Positions 23,666-33,043 of a DNA stretch of 37,704 nt are shown piece by piece. The DNA is from Planctomyces sp. (lineage in GTDB: Bacteria; Planctomycetota; Planctomycetia; Planctomycetales; Planctomycetaceae): contig SXKJ01000408.1 of NCBI GenBank assembly GCA_005778115.1, positions 1-37,704 of the forward strand. Reading direction: 5' to 3'. The notes under the pieces were generated by a model. It was not told where the DNA came from. It saw only the letters and a program-made list of their open reading frames with translations, and made no database searches. The translations under genes were made by a program, and so were the position numbers. How positions within the stretch are numbered: position 1 is the stretch's first letter; every line of letters starts with the position of its first letter.

Positions 23666-24592
23666 ATGAAATGCTCGATCGTGGAACTCTGTTTGGCAGC
23701 TCTGGTTGCTCTTGTGTCCGTTCCGCTACCGGCTGCGGAGCCGCTGATTCGCGTGGTCGTGTGGGACGAGCAGCAGCCGGCTCAGAAGCAGGCATACGAC
23801 AATTTCCTCGGCAACGCGATCGCCGATCATCTCGGTAAGCAGCCGGGATTGCGGGTGATTTCGGCGAACATTAATCAGCCGGAGAAAGGGTTGCCGACGA
23901 GCTTGCTCGATAACACCGACGTGCTCGTCTGGTGGGGGCATGTCCGACATAACGACATCTCGCCGGAGATGGCCAAGGACATCGTCGCGCGGATCAAGCG
24001 CGGACAATTGGCGTTCATCGGACTGCATTCGGCTCACTGGTCCGCGCCGTTTGTGGAAGCGATGAATGAACGGACTCGCGACGACGCGCGGCGACGATAT
24101 CCCGACCCGCCGAACGGGCCGCCGGTGAAGTTTGAGTTCGTTGCTCCCGAAGGCCGCTTCGTCCCGACTGCGGATTCGATTCGCACGCCGGCGTACTACG
24201 CGATGAAGCGCGGAGGACAACTCACCGTGCGAGTCGATCTCCCCAACTGCGTCTTCCCCTCCTACCGAGCCGACGGGAAACCAAGCACCGTCAAAGTCCT
24301 GAAGCCCGATCATCCGATTGCGAAAGGACTCCCCGCGTCCTTTGAGATTTCACAAACCGAAATGTACGCCGATCCGTTTCACGTTCCCGAACCGGACGAA
24401 GTTCTGTTCGAGGAAAGCTGGGCTGCCGGCGAACGCTTTCGCAGCGGAAACATTTGGAAGCTCGGCGAAGGCCGCGTCTTTTATTTTCGCCCGGGCCACG
24501 AAACCTATCCGGTCTTCAAACAGGAACTGCCGTTGAAGATCGTGGCCAACGCGGTGAACTGGCTGGGAACACAGTCGGCGAAGCCGCAGTGA
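23666..24592 (+). CDS. Secreted ThuA-domain protein
   Basis: 308 residues from the ATG at 23666 (AAAGGA upstream). Residues 1-23 are a signal peptide (CLAALVALVSVPLPAAE). The rest is a single ThuA domain, a class-I-glutamine-amidotransferase-like fold: VVVWDEQQPAQKQAYDNFLG, LDNTDVLVWWGHVRHNDISP, AFIGLHSAHWSAPF (position of the nucleophile elbow), HPIAKGLPASFEI, and GRVFYFRPGHETYPVF. ThuA was named from rhizobial trehalose/maltitol use, where it works with a Gfo/Idh/MocA partner (ThuB). Here such a gene lies directly upstream. The biochemical activity of secreted planctomycete ThuA proteins is not established. A second ThuA domain lies in the 1465-residue protein downstream. Confidence 0.9.
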   Translation: MKCSIVELCLAALVALVSVPLPAAEPLIRVVVWDEQQPAQKQAYDNFLGNAIADHLGKQPGLRVISANINQPEKGLPTSLLDNTDVLVWWGHVRHNDISPEMAKDIVARIKRGQLAFIGLHSAHWSAPFVEAMNERTRDDARRRYPDPPNGPPVKFEFVAPEGRFVPTADSIRTPAYYAMKRGGQLTVRVDLPNCVFPSYRADGKPSTVKVLKPDHPIAKGLPASFEISQTEMYADPFHVPEPDEVLFEESWAAGERFRSGNIWKLGEGRVFYFRPGHETYPVFKQELPLKIVANAVNWLGTQSAKPQ

Positions 24593-24709
24593 CGTAGGAT
24601 GGGCACTCCTGCCCGTCGCTTGTGGCTCACGAGGCTCACGTGAAACTGCCAGAAGACCGACGCACGCGAACCGCGTGCGCCACAGACGACCAATCTGGAG
24701 CTTGATGCC

Positions 24710-25594
24710 ATGCAATTCGCCGTGCCCTGTGATGTGTCTCGCCGAGCGCTGCTCAGATCTGCGGCCGTGCTCGCGATCTTTGGTTGCAGCATCGCAGTTT
24801 CTGAAGACGCCAAGACACCTGCCGGGCAGCGGGTCTTCTACACCGGCCACAGCTTTCACATGTTCGTGCCGTCGCAAGTCGACCAACTTGTGAAAGCCGC
24901 AAACATTCAGGGGCACAAACTGGCGGGAACACAGGGCATTGGCGGCTCACGAGTCATTCAGCATTGGGATTTGGCTGACGACAAAAACAAAGCCAAGCCT
25001 GCGCTCATTGGCGGCGAGGTCGATGTCTTTACGATGGCCGCTCACTTGGCGATCCCCGATCAAGGGATCACAAACTTCACCGAGTTGGGCTTGAAGCACA
25101 ATCCGAATCTGCGATTGCTCGTGCAGGAGTCGTGGTATCCGTTCGATGTGCCGCGGGGAACCGCCGGCTACATCACCAACAATGCTCAGCGGGACGACGC
25201 CAAGATTTCCGACCTGCAAGCAGCCGTCGATGACTGGCGTAAGAAGCTGGAATCTCAAGCCGATGACCTCAATAAGACTCACGGCAAACGTGCCGTCTTC
25301 ATCGTGCCGGCCGGCGATGCTGTCGTGAAACTGCGGGCGATGGTTGTGGACGGCAAATTCCCCGGCGTGACCAAACAATCCGAACTCTTCACCGACCCCA
25401 TCGGTCACTGTCACGCACATGTGCAAGCGCTGGCGTCGTACTGCAACTATGTGGCAATCTACCGAGTCTCTCCCGTCGGCCTGAAAGTGCCGCGTTCTGG
25501 CCGCAACGAAGAGCAGCACGCGATCTTGCAACAGATCGCTTGGGAAACTGTCTCGAAGTATCCCTACGCGGGAATCGCCGCGAAGTCCGAGTGA
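24710..25594 (+). CDS. Exported SGNH-hydrolase-like protein
   Basis: 294 residues; GGAG lies nine bases upstream of the ATG. The start has a Tat-like signal (SRRALLRSAAVLAIFGC). The first conserved block is VFYTGHSFHMFVP, matching block I of SGNH-like hydrolases with Ser in GHS. The centre has VDVFTMAAHLAIPDQG and LRLLVQESWYPF. The end has DPIGHCHAHVQALASYC, which supplies candidate catalytic Asp/His. It lacks a clear GxND block, so it is a divergent member; ester hydrolysis is likely but the substrate is unknown. The next gene begins three bases after its stop. Confidence 0.75.
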   Translation: MQFAVPCDVSRRALLRSAAVLAIFGCSIAVSEDAKTPAGQRVFYTGHSFHMFVPSQVDQLVKAANIQGHKLAGTQGIGGSRVIQHWDLADDKNKAKPALIGGEVDVFTMAAHLAIPDQGITNFTELGLKHNPNLRLLVQESWYPFDVPRGTAGYITNNAQRDDAKISDLQAAVDDWRKKLESQADDLNKTHGKRAVFIVPAGDAVVKLRAMVVDGKFPGVTKQSELFTDPIGHCHAHVQALASYCNYVAIYRVSPVGLKVPRSGRNEEQHAILQQIAWETVSKYPYAGIAAKSE

Positions 25595-25597
25595 AAG

Positions 25598-26521
25598 ATG
25601 AATCCAATGGCGGTTTCTGATTTCCAATCCATGATGCTGCCGCTGCTCGAAGCGATCGGTGACGGCGCGGAGCACTCGAACTCCGCGATTGCCGACGTCG
25701 TTGCTCAGTGTTGTGGAGTTACGGCTGAAGACCGCGACCTTTTACTTCCGAGCGGCCAACAAACCGTATTCACTAACCGCGTTGCTTGGGCGAAGACTTA
25801 CCTGAAAAAGGCCGGACTTTTGCGAAGCCCTAATCGAGGAACATTGCAAATCACCGAGTTGGGTCAGGGAGTTCTCAAGAACAAACCAGCGAAAATCACT
25901 TTGCGGTTCTTGAAGCAAGTTGGTGGTGCCGATTGCCTCAAGTCCTCAAGCAAAACAGTGGCTGTTCTGGATGAAGAATCCATCAGTGAGTCGAGTACGG
26001 CGACTCCGAATGACCTCATTGAGGCTGGATACCAGTCGCTGCACGACGCGCTGATCGAGGAGATCATTGAGCAAGTAAAACGCTGCTCGCCGCAATTCTT
26101 TGAACGGCTCGTCGTCCAGTTGCTGGTGGCGATGGGATATGGAGGCTCTTTGGAAGACGCCGGGCAAGTGCTCGGTCGCAGTGGCGACGGCGGGATTGAT
26201 GGGACGATCAAAGAAGACAAGCTCGGACTGGATGTGATCTGCATTCAAGCGAAGCGTTGGGAAGGGACCGTCGGTCGCCCTGTCGTGCAAGCCTTCGCCG
26301 GCAGCATGGAAGGCTTTCGTGCTCGCAAGGGCGTGTTGATCACGACGTCCAACTTCTCCAAAGACGCCGAGGACTACATCACTCGCATCGAGCGGAAGAT
26401 CGTGCTGGTCGATGGTGAGCGCATGGCCGAGTTGATGATCGCTCACAATGTTGGCGTCACCGTCATGCAAACTTACGAAATCAAACGCGTCGATTCCGAC
26501 TTCTTCACGGAGGATGAATGA
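25598..26521 (+). CDS. Mrr-type restriction endonuclease (type IV-like)
   Basis: 307 residues. Residues about 8-100 are the Mrr N-terminal winged-helix domain (LLEAIGDGAEHSNSAIADVV, RVAWAKTYLKKAGLLRSPNR). Residues about 165-280 are the Mrr catalytic domain, PD-(D/E)xK fold: FFERLVVQLLVAMGYGG, GDGGIDG (Asp201), and the QAK form of the metal/lysine site (Gln217, Lys219 in VICIQAKRW), then KGVLITTSNFSKDAEDYI. Mrr enzymes cut DNA carrying modified bases, or are triggered by stress. No methyltransferase is nearby. It begins three bases after the SGNH stop and overlaps the next gene by four bases (ATGA), so it is embedded in an operon whose other members are exported, which is unusual. Confidence 0.93.
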   Translation: MNPMAVSDFQSMMLPLLEAIGDGAEHSNSAIADVVAQCCGVTAEDRDLLLPSGQQTVFTNRVAWAKTYLKKAGLLRSPNRGTLQITELGQGVLKNKPAKITLRFLKQVGGADCLKSSSKTVAVLDEESISESSTATPNDLIEAGYQSLHDALIEEIIEQVKRCSPQFFERLVVQLLVAMGYGGSLEDAGQVLGRSGDGGIDGTIKEDKLGLDVICIQAKRWEGTVGRPVVQAFAGSMEGFRARKGVLITTSNFSKDAEDYITRIERKIVLVDGERMAELMIAHNVGVTVMQTYEIKRVDSDFFTEDE

Positions 26522-28479
26522 TGACGTTGCCAGCGCGATTTCAGCCAAGTCCGGCGTGCCGACGTGCGATGTCGTTCGCTCGGTTTCTGATCGTCTGCGT
26601 AACTGCGTGCTTGTCGCCGATCGCGGCGTCGGGGAATGACAATCCCTTCGGATTGCCGGCACCGTATGACACAAGCCGGCTCGGATCGGTGATGCTGCAC
26701 GGGGGTGGGCAAAGCCTTCAGAGCGAGGTTCGGAACGAATTCGTCCGACTGGCCGGCGGCCGAGACGCTCGCATTCTTTTGATCCCGTCCGAGATGTGCC
26801 AATTGGGAAAGGATGACAACGGCGAGTCACTGGATAAGGGCGAATCCGCCGCCGAATACGTGGCTCGACTTGCGCGATTTGCGAATTACGGACGGTGGGC
26901 CGCGCTGCGAGACGATCGGCAAGTTGTGGACTTTCAGTTTTTGTATCGTGATCGGCAGAACGATCCCGATGACACGCGCTTCTTTGCGTTGCTGGAAAAG
27001 GCCACCGGCATTTGGATGCCAGCGATTGATCAACAGACGTTGCCGAACCTGTTCGAGAAGGAACGCTCGACGAAAGGGGAGCGGTTTCAGCGAGCGTTGC
27101 GGGAGATCGTGGCACGCGGCGGTGTGGTCGGAGGACTCGGCGGCGGAATGGCGAGCCTGCCGGAAGCGATCATTGCGGGCGATGCGGCGAAGGATGAGGA
27201 TGCCGACGGCTGGGTGCGCGCAGAATTGGATTTCGGGCTGTCGCTGCTCAGCGGAGTCATCACCGACCAGACTTTCTCGTCGCGAGCCGGCCGCTTGGAG
27301 CGCTTGACCGACTTGCTACGCAACGGACCGCGACTCGATCGGCTGCGACGTCAGCCGGGAGTCGAACGACGCACGATTGGGTTGGGGGTCGAGGCTCACA
27401 CCGTTCTGATCTTGTCCGGGAACACCATCCGAGCGTTCGGCGAGGGTCGCGGCCACATCTTTCTCAAGAGCAACGGCGACCGCACGATTACCTGGCGAAC
27501 GCTCGTGGCCGGCGAAGAGCCGCTCGTCGTGCAGCCACATTCCGCGAGATCAGAGCGAGCGGAGGCCGAACCATCCAAGGCCGCGCTCAACCCGTTGGGG
27601 ATGCACGCCCCCTCTGATCCCTCACGCGTGGGAACCGTCGTCTTGCACGGCGGTGGCGACACCGAAGAAATCATGGACGCGATTCCGAAACTCGCCGGGA
27701 CGGCGAAGCCGCGCATGGTGCATTGTCCCGCCGCACGGCAAAGCTGCCGGCCTTCCGAAGGACTCACTCCACAAAAGCTGGCCGAACATTTGGAGAAGAC
27801 GTTCGTCGAATGGCGTCAGTTGCAAACCGAGGGACGGCTGAAGTCGCTCACGTTCGCCACCACGAGCGATCCGGCCGATGCCGACCGCGAGGAATTCGTC
27901 CGCCCTTTGACGCACACGGATGCACTGTGGTTCTGCGGCGGCGATCAGCGACCGCTGGCGCACCTCTTCGTTGATCACTTACGACCAAAGCAGTTTCAAC
28001 GCGAGGCCCTCAACATCGTTCGCCGAGGAGGCGTGGTCGGAGGCTCCTCCGCCGGCTTGGCGATCATGGCAGACGTAATGATCGAAGGAGACGACTCCGA
28101 AAACGGCGACCCGGCAGAAGCGAGTCTGTCGCGCGGGTTGGGTATCCTGAAGCACGTCCTCGCCGAACAACATTTCGACGCCCGCAGCGGACGAATCGAA
28201 CGGCTCACCGGACTGCTGCGCGACCACAAGCGGCTGGCCAACTTTGCACCGACTTGCGAACCGAAAAAGATGATCGGCCTGGCCGTCGAAGAAGACACCG
28301 CACTGATCGCTCAGGCCAATCGCATACGAGTTTCCGGCAAGAAGCTTGCGCACATCTTCCTGCAAGCAACTGACCCGCGCGTCGTCACCTGGCACGCCCT
28401 GCAACCCGGCGACGCCGCCATCTTGCGGCAAGGAGACAATGGCTACATCCTGGAACTTGAAGACTGGGAGATCGAATGA
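26518..28479 (+). CDS. Two-domain cyanophycinase-like (peptidase S51) protein with a degenerate first domain
   Basis: 653 residues; GGAGG lies just before the ATG, which overlaps the Mrr stop. Residues about 18-40 are a signal peptide. Two homologous S51-like domains follow, about 52-350 and about 370-650; both begin with (S/T)RxGxVxLHGGG and end with an FLxxxxxRxxTW strand. The second keeps the catalytic elbow VVGGSSAGLAIM (Ser511) and GGDQ. The first has VVGGLGGGMASL, so the serine is Gly208 and GGDQ reads PAIDQ: it cannot be active by the normal mechanism. Cyanophycinases cut beta-aspartyl-arginine bonds of cyanophycin; exported relatives have other or unknown peptides. The dead copy may hold substrate or structure. 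A perfect palindrome follows the gene. Confidence 0.9.
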   Translation: MMTLPARFQPSPACRRAMSFARFLIVCVTACLSPIAASGNDNPFGLPAPYDTSRLGSVMLHGGGQSLQSEVRNEFVRLAGGRDARILLIPSEMCQLGKDDNGESLDKGESAAEYVARLARFANYGRWAALRDDRQVVDFQFLYRDRQNDPDDTRFFALLEKATGIWMPAIDQQTLPNLFEKERSTKGERFQRALREIVARGGVVGGLGGGMASLPEAIIAGDAAKDEDADGWVRAELDFGLSLLSGVITDQTFSSRAGRLERLTDLLRNGPRLDRLRRQPGVERRTIGLGVEAHTVLILSGNTIRAFGEGRGHIFLKSNGDRTITWRTLVAGEEPLVVQPHSARSERAEAEPSKAALNPLGMHAPSDPSRVGTVVLHGGGDTEEIMDAIPKLAGTAKPRMVHCPAARQSCRPSEGLTPQKLAEHLEKTFVEWRQLQTEGRLKSLTFATTSDPADADREEFVRPLTHTDALWFCGGDQRPLAHLFVDHLRPKQFQREALNIVRRGGVVGGSSAGLAIMADVMIEGDDSENGDPAEASLSRGLGILKHVLAEQHFDARSGRIERLTGLLRDHKRLANFAPTCEPKKMIGLAVEEDTALIAQANRIRVSGKKLAHIFLQATDPRVVTWHALQPGDAAILRQGDNGYILELEDWEIE

Positions 28480-28486
28480 TTTCTTA

Positions 28487-28564
28487 TTTGGACTGCGGCA
28501 GCCTGCTGCCATGCTCATACGACTCTGTCGGACAGAAAGCGGCAGCAGGCTGCCGCAGTCCAAA
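28487..28564. repeat. Perfect 24-bp inverted repeat (TTTGGACTGCGGCAGCCTGC type)
   Basis: Arms at 28487-28510 and 28541-28564 are exactly complementary with a 30-nt loop. It lies between the S51 gene and the 1465-residue gene and begins eight bases after the S51 stop. Confidence 0.95.
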
Positions 28565-28629
28565 GAGTCTCCAGCGTTCTGAGCAGTTGAGAACACACTT
28601 TTGAATGGTTAATTCACGGAGCAATTGAA

Positions 28630-31600
28630 ATGCGTTTCGTCGTAACTCTGTTGTTGTGCCTTGGAATGGATTTATCGGTGTCAGCCGCGGACTCGAAGCC
28701 GCTCAAGCTGCTGTATCTGGGCGACAATGGTCACCATCAGCCGCGGGCTCGGTTTGGGCAGTTGCAACCGGTGCTGAAGGCTCGTGGGATTCAGTTGGAA
28801 TACACCGATGCCGTCGGCGATCTGAATGCCGAGAAACTCGCGAAGTTCGATGGGCTGGTGCTGTTTGCCAACATCGACAAGATCGAAGACGACCAAGCCA
28901 AGGCGCTGCTGGCCTACGTCGCCAGCGGCAAGGCATTCATCCCGCTGCACTGCGCGAGTTATTGCTTTCGGAACAACGACGAGATTGTGGCGCTGATGGG
29001 CGCTCAGTTTCAGCGACACGGGACCGGGACGTTTCGAGTCGCGACGACCGAGACGGGCAAATCGCATCCGTTGCTGAAGGGGTATCGTGGGTTTGAGAGT
29101 TTTGATGAGACCTACGTCCACACGAAGCACAACGAGAAGGATCGCATCGTTCTGGAAACGCGGGCCGAGGGTGAAGGCCAAGAGCCGTGGACTTGGGTGC
29201 GAACTCACGGCAAGGGGCGCGTCTTCTACACGGCTTGGGGACACGACGAGCGGACGTGGGGCAATGCTGGTTTTCAAAATCTCGTCGAACGTGGCATTCG
29301 TTGGGCGTGCAATGATGATGTCAGCAAAGTGCCGAACTATTCCGATCGGCCGGAGATGACTGCTCCGCGAAAAGACGTGAAGCCGTTTGAGTACGTCGAT
29401 GCGGTGATCCCGTTTTATCCGCCGAGCAGGCAGTCGGGAGTTCCTCCCGAACCGGTCAAGAAACTGCAAAAGCCGCTGCCGGCCGAAGAGTCGATCAAGC
29501 ACTTCATCACGCCGGTCGGATTCGCGGTCGAGCTGTACGCCGCTGATCCGGAGATCGGCAAACCGCTGGCCATGAACTGGGACGAGCGGGGCCGGTTGTG
29601 GCTCTGCGAAACGCTGGACTATCCAAACGAACTGCAAGAGCCAACGAAGGGTCGCGACCGCATCCGCATTTGCGAGGATACCAACGGCGACGGCAAGGCG
29701 GACAAGTTCACGATCTTCGCCGAGCAACTCAGCATCCCGACCGCGATCACGTTCTATCGCGGCGGAGCGATCGTGCAGGACGGCCCGCAGACGGTCTATC
29801 TCAAGGACACCGACGGCGACGACAAGGCGGACGTTCGCAAGGTGTTGATCACCGGCTGGGCACTTGGCGACACGCACGGCGGCGTGAGCAATTTCCAGTA
29901 CGGACTCGACAACTGGTATTACGCCATGCAGGGCTACAACAACTCGAAGCCGGTGTACGACGACGGCAAGAAAACCGGCGAGTCGTTTCGTATGGGCTTC
30001 TTCCGATTTCGGTTGGAGGGCGAGGGCGATCAGGCGGCAGTGAAGGATGTCGAGTTCTTGCGTTCAACCAACAACAACACCTGGGGCCTCGGTATCAGTG
30101 AAGAAGGTCTGATCTTTGGCTCCACCGCGAACGGCAATCCCAGCGAATTCCTGCCGATCCCGAATCGCTACTACGAAAAGGTGCGCGGCTGGTCGAGCAG
30201 CGTGCTCAATGGCATCGCGGATCGGAACAAGATCGAACCGCTCAGCGACAAAGTGCGTCAGGTCGATTGGCACGGCGGCTTCACGGCGGCGGCGGGGCAT
30301 GCGCTCTACACGGCGCGAAGCTGGCCGCAGGAGTATTGGAACCGCACCGCATTCGTGTGTGAGCCGACCGGCAAGCTGGTTTCGACGTTCGTGCTGCGTC
30401 CCGACGGAGCCGGCTTCCGCTCGAACAATCCTTGGAACATTCTGGCGAGTGATGACGAGTGGTCCGCACCGATCATGGCCGAGGTCGGCCCCGACGGTCA
30501 GCTCTGGGTGATCGACTGGTACAACATCATCGTGCAGCACAACCCGACTCCGGCCGGCTACAAGACCGGCAAGGGGAACGCTTACGAGATTGATTTGCGA
30601 GACAAGAAACACGGTCGCATCTATCGCGTCGTCTGGAAGGGAACAGACAGCGAACCGGCACCGATTCCGCCGAATCCCGATCTCTCAACGGTCGAGGGCC
30701 AACTCGACGCGCTGAAGACGGGCAACATGCTGTGGCGAAAGCACGCGCAACGGCTGATGGTCGAGGACCGGAACGCTGACGTCGTGCAGCAGTTGATCGC
30801 GACGATTCAAGATCACGCCATCGACCCGATCGACCAGAACGCCGAAGTCGTCCACGCGCTGTGGACGTTGCACGGGCGAGGGGCGACGAATGGGAAGAAT
30901 CCGGATGCGAACAAGGCATTGTTGGTAACGCTCGATCACCCGTCGGCCGGAGTTCGACGGAACGCACTGGCAGTCATACCACGCAACGAGAAATTCCGTA
31001 AGGTTCTCCTCCAGGCCAGCGTCATGCACAGTCGCGATGCTCAAGTGCGACTGGCGGCGTTGCTGGCGTTGGCCGAGATGCCACCGACACCAGAGGCGGC
31101 TGGCCCACTCCGGCTTGCGTTCTCGCATAACGCAGGAAGGGATCGTTGGGTGGGCGATGCGCTGATTGCTGCGGCGGCGCAACACGATGTGCATTTCTTG
31201 CGACGGGTCACGCAGGTCAGTGGCACAGAGGGACAATTGGCAGGGGGGCCGTCAGAAAATGAAATATTGATTGTCAGCGAGCACTATGCTCGATCCGCTC
31301 CGGCCGATTCAGTAGGTTCGTTGATCGAAGATCTGGCCGAGGTGGCACGTCAAGAACAGCCCAATCGTACGATTGAGCAGATCCTTGTCGGTTTGTCGAA
31401 AGGTTGGCCGAAGGACAAGCCGGTGACGTTGTCCGCGTCGTCCGAGATGGCGATGGTCAAGCTCGTCACGACAGCACCGCCATCCGCGCGCGGAGCGCTC
31501 GTCAATCTCGCCAACCGCTGGGGCAGCAAAGCACTTGATGCACACATTGGCGAAATCACTAAGAGTTTTCTCTCGGTCGCATCGGACGACAAAGCCAAAG

Positions 31601-33027
31601 ATTCGGACCGCATCGTCGCCGCGAAGCAACTCGTGGAATTCAAGAAGCTCGACGCCGACACGACCACGACGCTGGCCAAGCTGATCACGCCTCGCACGTC
31701 GGCCGAGCTGGCGAGCGGATTGGTCGAAGCGATCGGACTCAGTGAGTCGCCGGCTGCAGGCGAAACGCTGATCGCCAGTTGGCCGACACTGACTCCCACC
31801 GTTCGTCAGAAGGCGATGCGCGGATTGCTTGCGCGAGCCGATTGGACAAAGTCGCTGATCGGAGCGTTCGAGGCGGGAGCGATTGAGCTCACCGATTTGT
31901 CGCTGGAGCAGAAGCAAGCCCTCGCCGCGCATCCGGACAAACAACTCGCCGCTCGCGTGAAGCCGCTGCTGGCGAAAGGGGGCGGGTTGCCGAATCCCGA
32001 CCGGCAAAAGGTCATCGACGAATTGATGCCGACGATTGAGAAGACCGGCGAAGTCGCCAACGGCAAAGCGGTCTTCAAGAAGACCTGCGCGAAGTGTCAC
32101 ACGCACTCCGGTGAGGGAACGAAGATCGGTCCCGATCTGACCGGCATGGCGGTCCATCCGAAGCACGAACTCGTCATTCACATCCTCGATCCCAGCCGCA
32201 GCGTCGAAGGGAACTTCCGCATATACACCGTGCAGACCGACGACGGCAAAGTCTTCAACGGGCTGCTCGCATCGGAATCCAAGACGGCGATTGAACTGAT
32301 CGACGTCGAGGCCAAGAAGCACACGATCCTGCGCGAGAACATCGACGAGTTAATCGCATCCAAGAAATCACTGATGCCGGAAGGGGTCGAGAAGCTGCAC
32401 ACGCCGATGGAACTCCGCGACCTGCTGGAGTTCCTGACCGCTCGCGGAAAATACCTGCCGATCCCGCTCGACAAAGTGGCGACGATTGTCAGCACCAAAG
32501 GGATGTTCAACGCTGAAACGGCGGACGTCGAACGGCTGATCTTCCCCGATTGGAAGCCGAAGATTTTTGAAGGGGTGCCGTTCGTGTTAGTCGATCCACA
32601 AGGGGACAAGACGCCGAACGTCATCATGCTTAATGGCAGCAACGGCACCATTCCGCCGAAGATGCCCAAGACGGTAACGCTCCCCTGCAACGCGCCGGCG
32701 AAGGCGATTCACTTCCTCGGCGGCATCAGCGGCTGGGGCTGGCCTGCCAGCGAAAAGGGAACGACTTGTTTGATCGTCCGGCTGAAATATGCTGATGGCC
32801 AGACTGAAGATCACTCCCTGAAAAACGGCGAGCACTTCGCGGACTACATTCGCCGCGTGGAAGTCCCACAATCGAAGTTCGCGTTTGCCTTACGAGGCCA
32901 ACAGGCCCGCTACTTCGCGATCACTCCCAACCGGCCCGACAAGATCGACACAATCGAACTCGTGAAAGGCTCTGCGCGCGACGTGACCTCGCCAGTCATC
33001 ATGGCCGTGACCGTCGAAGGACAGTAA
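28630..33027 (+). CDS. Secreted ThuA / membrane-bound dehydrogenase / HEAT / cytochrome c fusion (PVC type)
   Basis: 1465 residues; CGGAG lies nine bases upstream; residues 1-20 are a signal peptide. Domains in order: ThuA (about 24-235, LLYLGDNGHHQP, AFIPLHCASYCF, GRVFYTAWGHDERTW); a PVC-type membrane-bound dehydrogenase propeller related to PQQ sugar dehydrogenases (about 300-690, GFAVELYAADPEIGKPLAMN, ICEDTNGDGKADKFTIFAEQ, HGGVSNFQYGLDN, IDWYNIIVQHN); HEAT-like helices (about 700-1130); a cytochrome c domain with CAKCH (Cys1153, Cys1156, His1157) and a candidate axial Met in SLMPEG; and a beta-rich C-terminal domain (about 1300-1465) like NPCBM/carbohydrate-binding modules. It would oxidise a sugar outside the cytoplasm and pass electrons to the heme; the substrate is unknown. 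Palindromes flank the gene on both sides. Confidence 0.93.
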   Translation: MRFVVTLLLCLGMDLSVSAADSKPLKLLYLGDNGHHQPRARFGQLQPVLKARGIQLEYTDAVGDLNAEKLAKFDGLVLFANIDKIEDDQAKALLAYVASGKAFIPLHCASYCFRNNDEIVALMGAQFQRHGTGTFRVATTETGKSHPLLKGYRGFESFDETYVHTKHNEKDRIVLETRAEGEGQEPWTWVRTHGKGRVFYTAWGHDERTWGNAGFQNLVERGIRWACNDDVSKVPNYSDRPEMTAPRKDVKPFEYVDAVIPFYPPSRQSGVPPEPVKKLQKPLPAEESIKHFITPVGFAVELYAADPEIGKPLAMNWDERGRLWLCETLDYPNELQEPTKGRDRIRICEDTNGDGKADKFTIFAEQLSIPTAITFYRGGAIVQDGPQTVYLKDTDGDDKADVRKVLITGWALGDTHGGVSNFQYGLDNWYYAMQGYNNSKPVYDDGKKTGESFRMGFFRFRLEGEGDQAAVKDVEFLRSTNNNTWGLGISEEGLIFGSTANGNPSEFLPIPNRYYEKVRGWSSSVLNGIADRNKIEPLSDKVRQVDWHGGFTAAAGHALYTARSWPQEYWNRTAFVCEPTGKLVSTFVLRPDGAGFRSNNPWNILASDDEWSAPIMAEVGPDGQLWVIDWYNIIVQHNPTPAGYKTGKGNAYEIDLRDKKHGRIYRVVWKGTDSEPAPIPPNPDLSTVEGQLDALKTGNMLWRKHAQRLMVEDRNADVVQQLIATIQDHAIDPIDQNAEVVHALWTLHGRGATNGKNPDANKALLVTLDHPSAGVRRNALAVIPRNEKFRKVLLQASVMHSRDAQVRLAALLALAEMPPTPEAAGPLRLAFSHNAGRDRWVGDALIAAAAQHDVHFLRRVTQVSGTEGQLAGGPSENEILIVSEHYARSAPADSVGSLIEDLAEVARQEQPNRTIEQILVGLSKGWPKDKPVTLSASSEMAMVKLVTTAPPSARGALVNLANRWGSKALDAHIGEITKSFLSVASDDKAKDSDRIVAAKQLVEFKKLDADTTTTLAKLITPRTSAELASGLVEAIGLSESPAAGETLIASWPTLTPTVRQKAMRGLLARADWTKSLIGAFEAGAIELTDLSLEQKQALAAHPDKQLAARVKPLLAKGGGLPNPDRQKVIDELMPTIEKTGEVANGKAVFKKTCAKCHTHSGEGTKIGPDLTGMAVHPKHELVIHILDPSRSVEGNFRIYTVQTDDGKVFNGLLASESKTAIELIDVEAKKHTILRENIDELIASKKSLMPEGVEKLHTPMELRDLLEFLTARGKYLPIPLDKVATIVSTKGMFNAETADVERLIFPDWKPKIFEGVPFVLVDPQGDKTPNVIMLNGSNGTIPPKMPKTVTLPCNAPAKAIHFLGGISGWGWPASEKGTTCLIVRLKYADGQTEDHSLKNGEHFADYIRRVEVPQSKFAFALRGQQARYFAITPNRPDKIDTIELVKGSARDVTSPVIMAVTVEGQ

Positions 33028-33043
33028 CACGGAGATTGATTGA

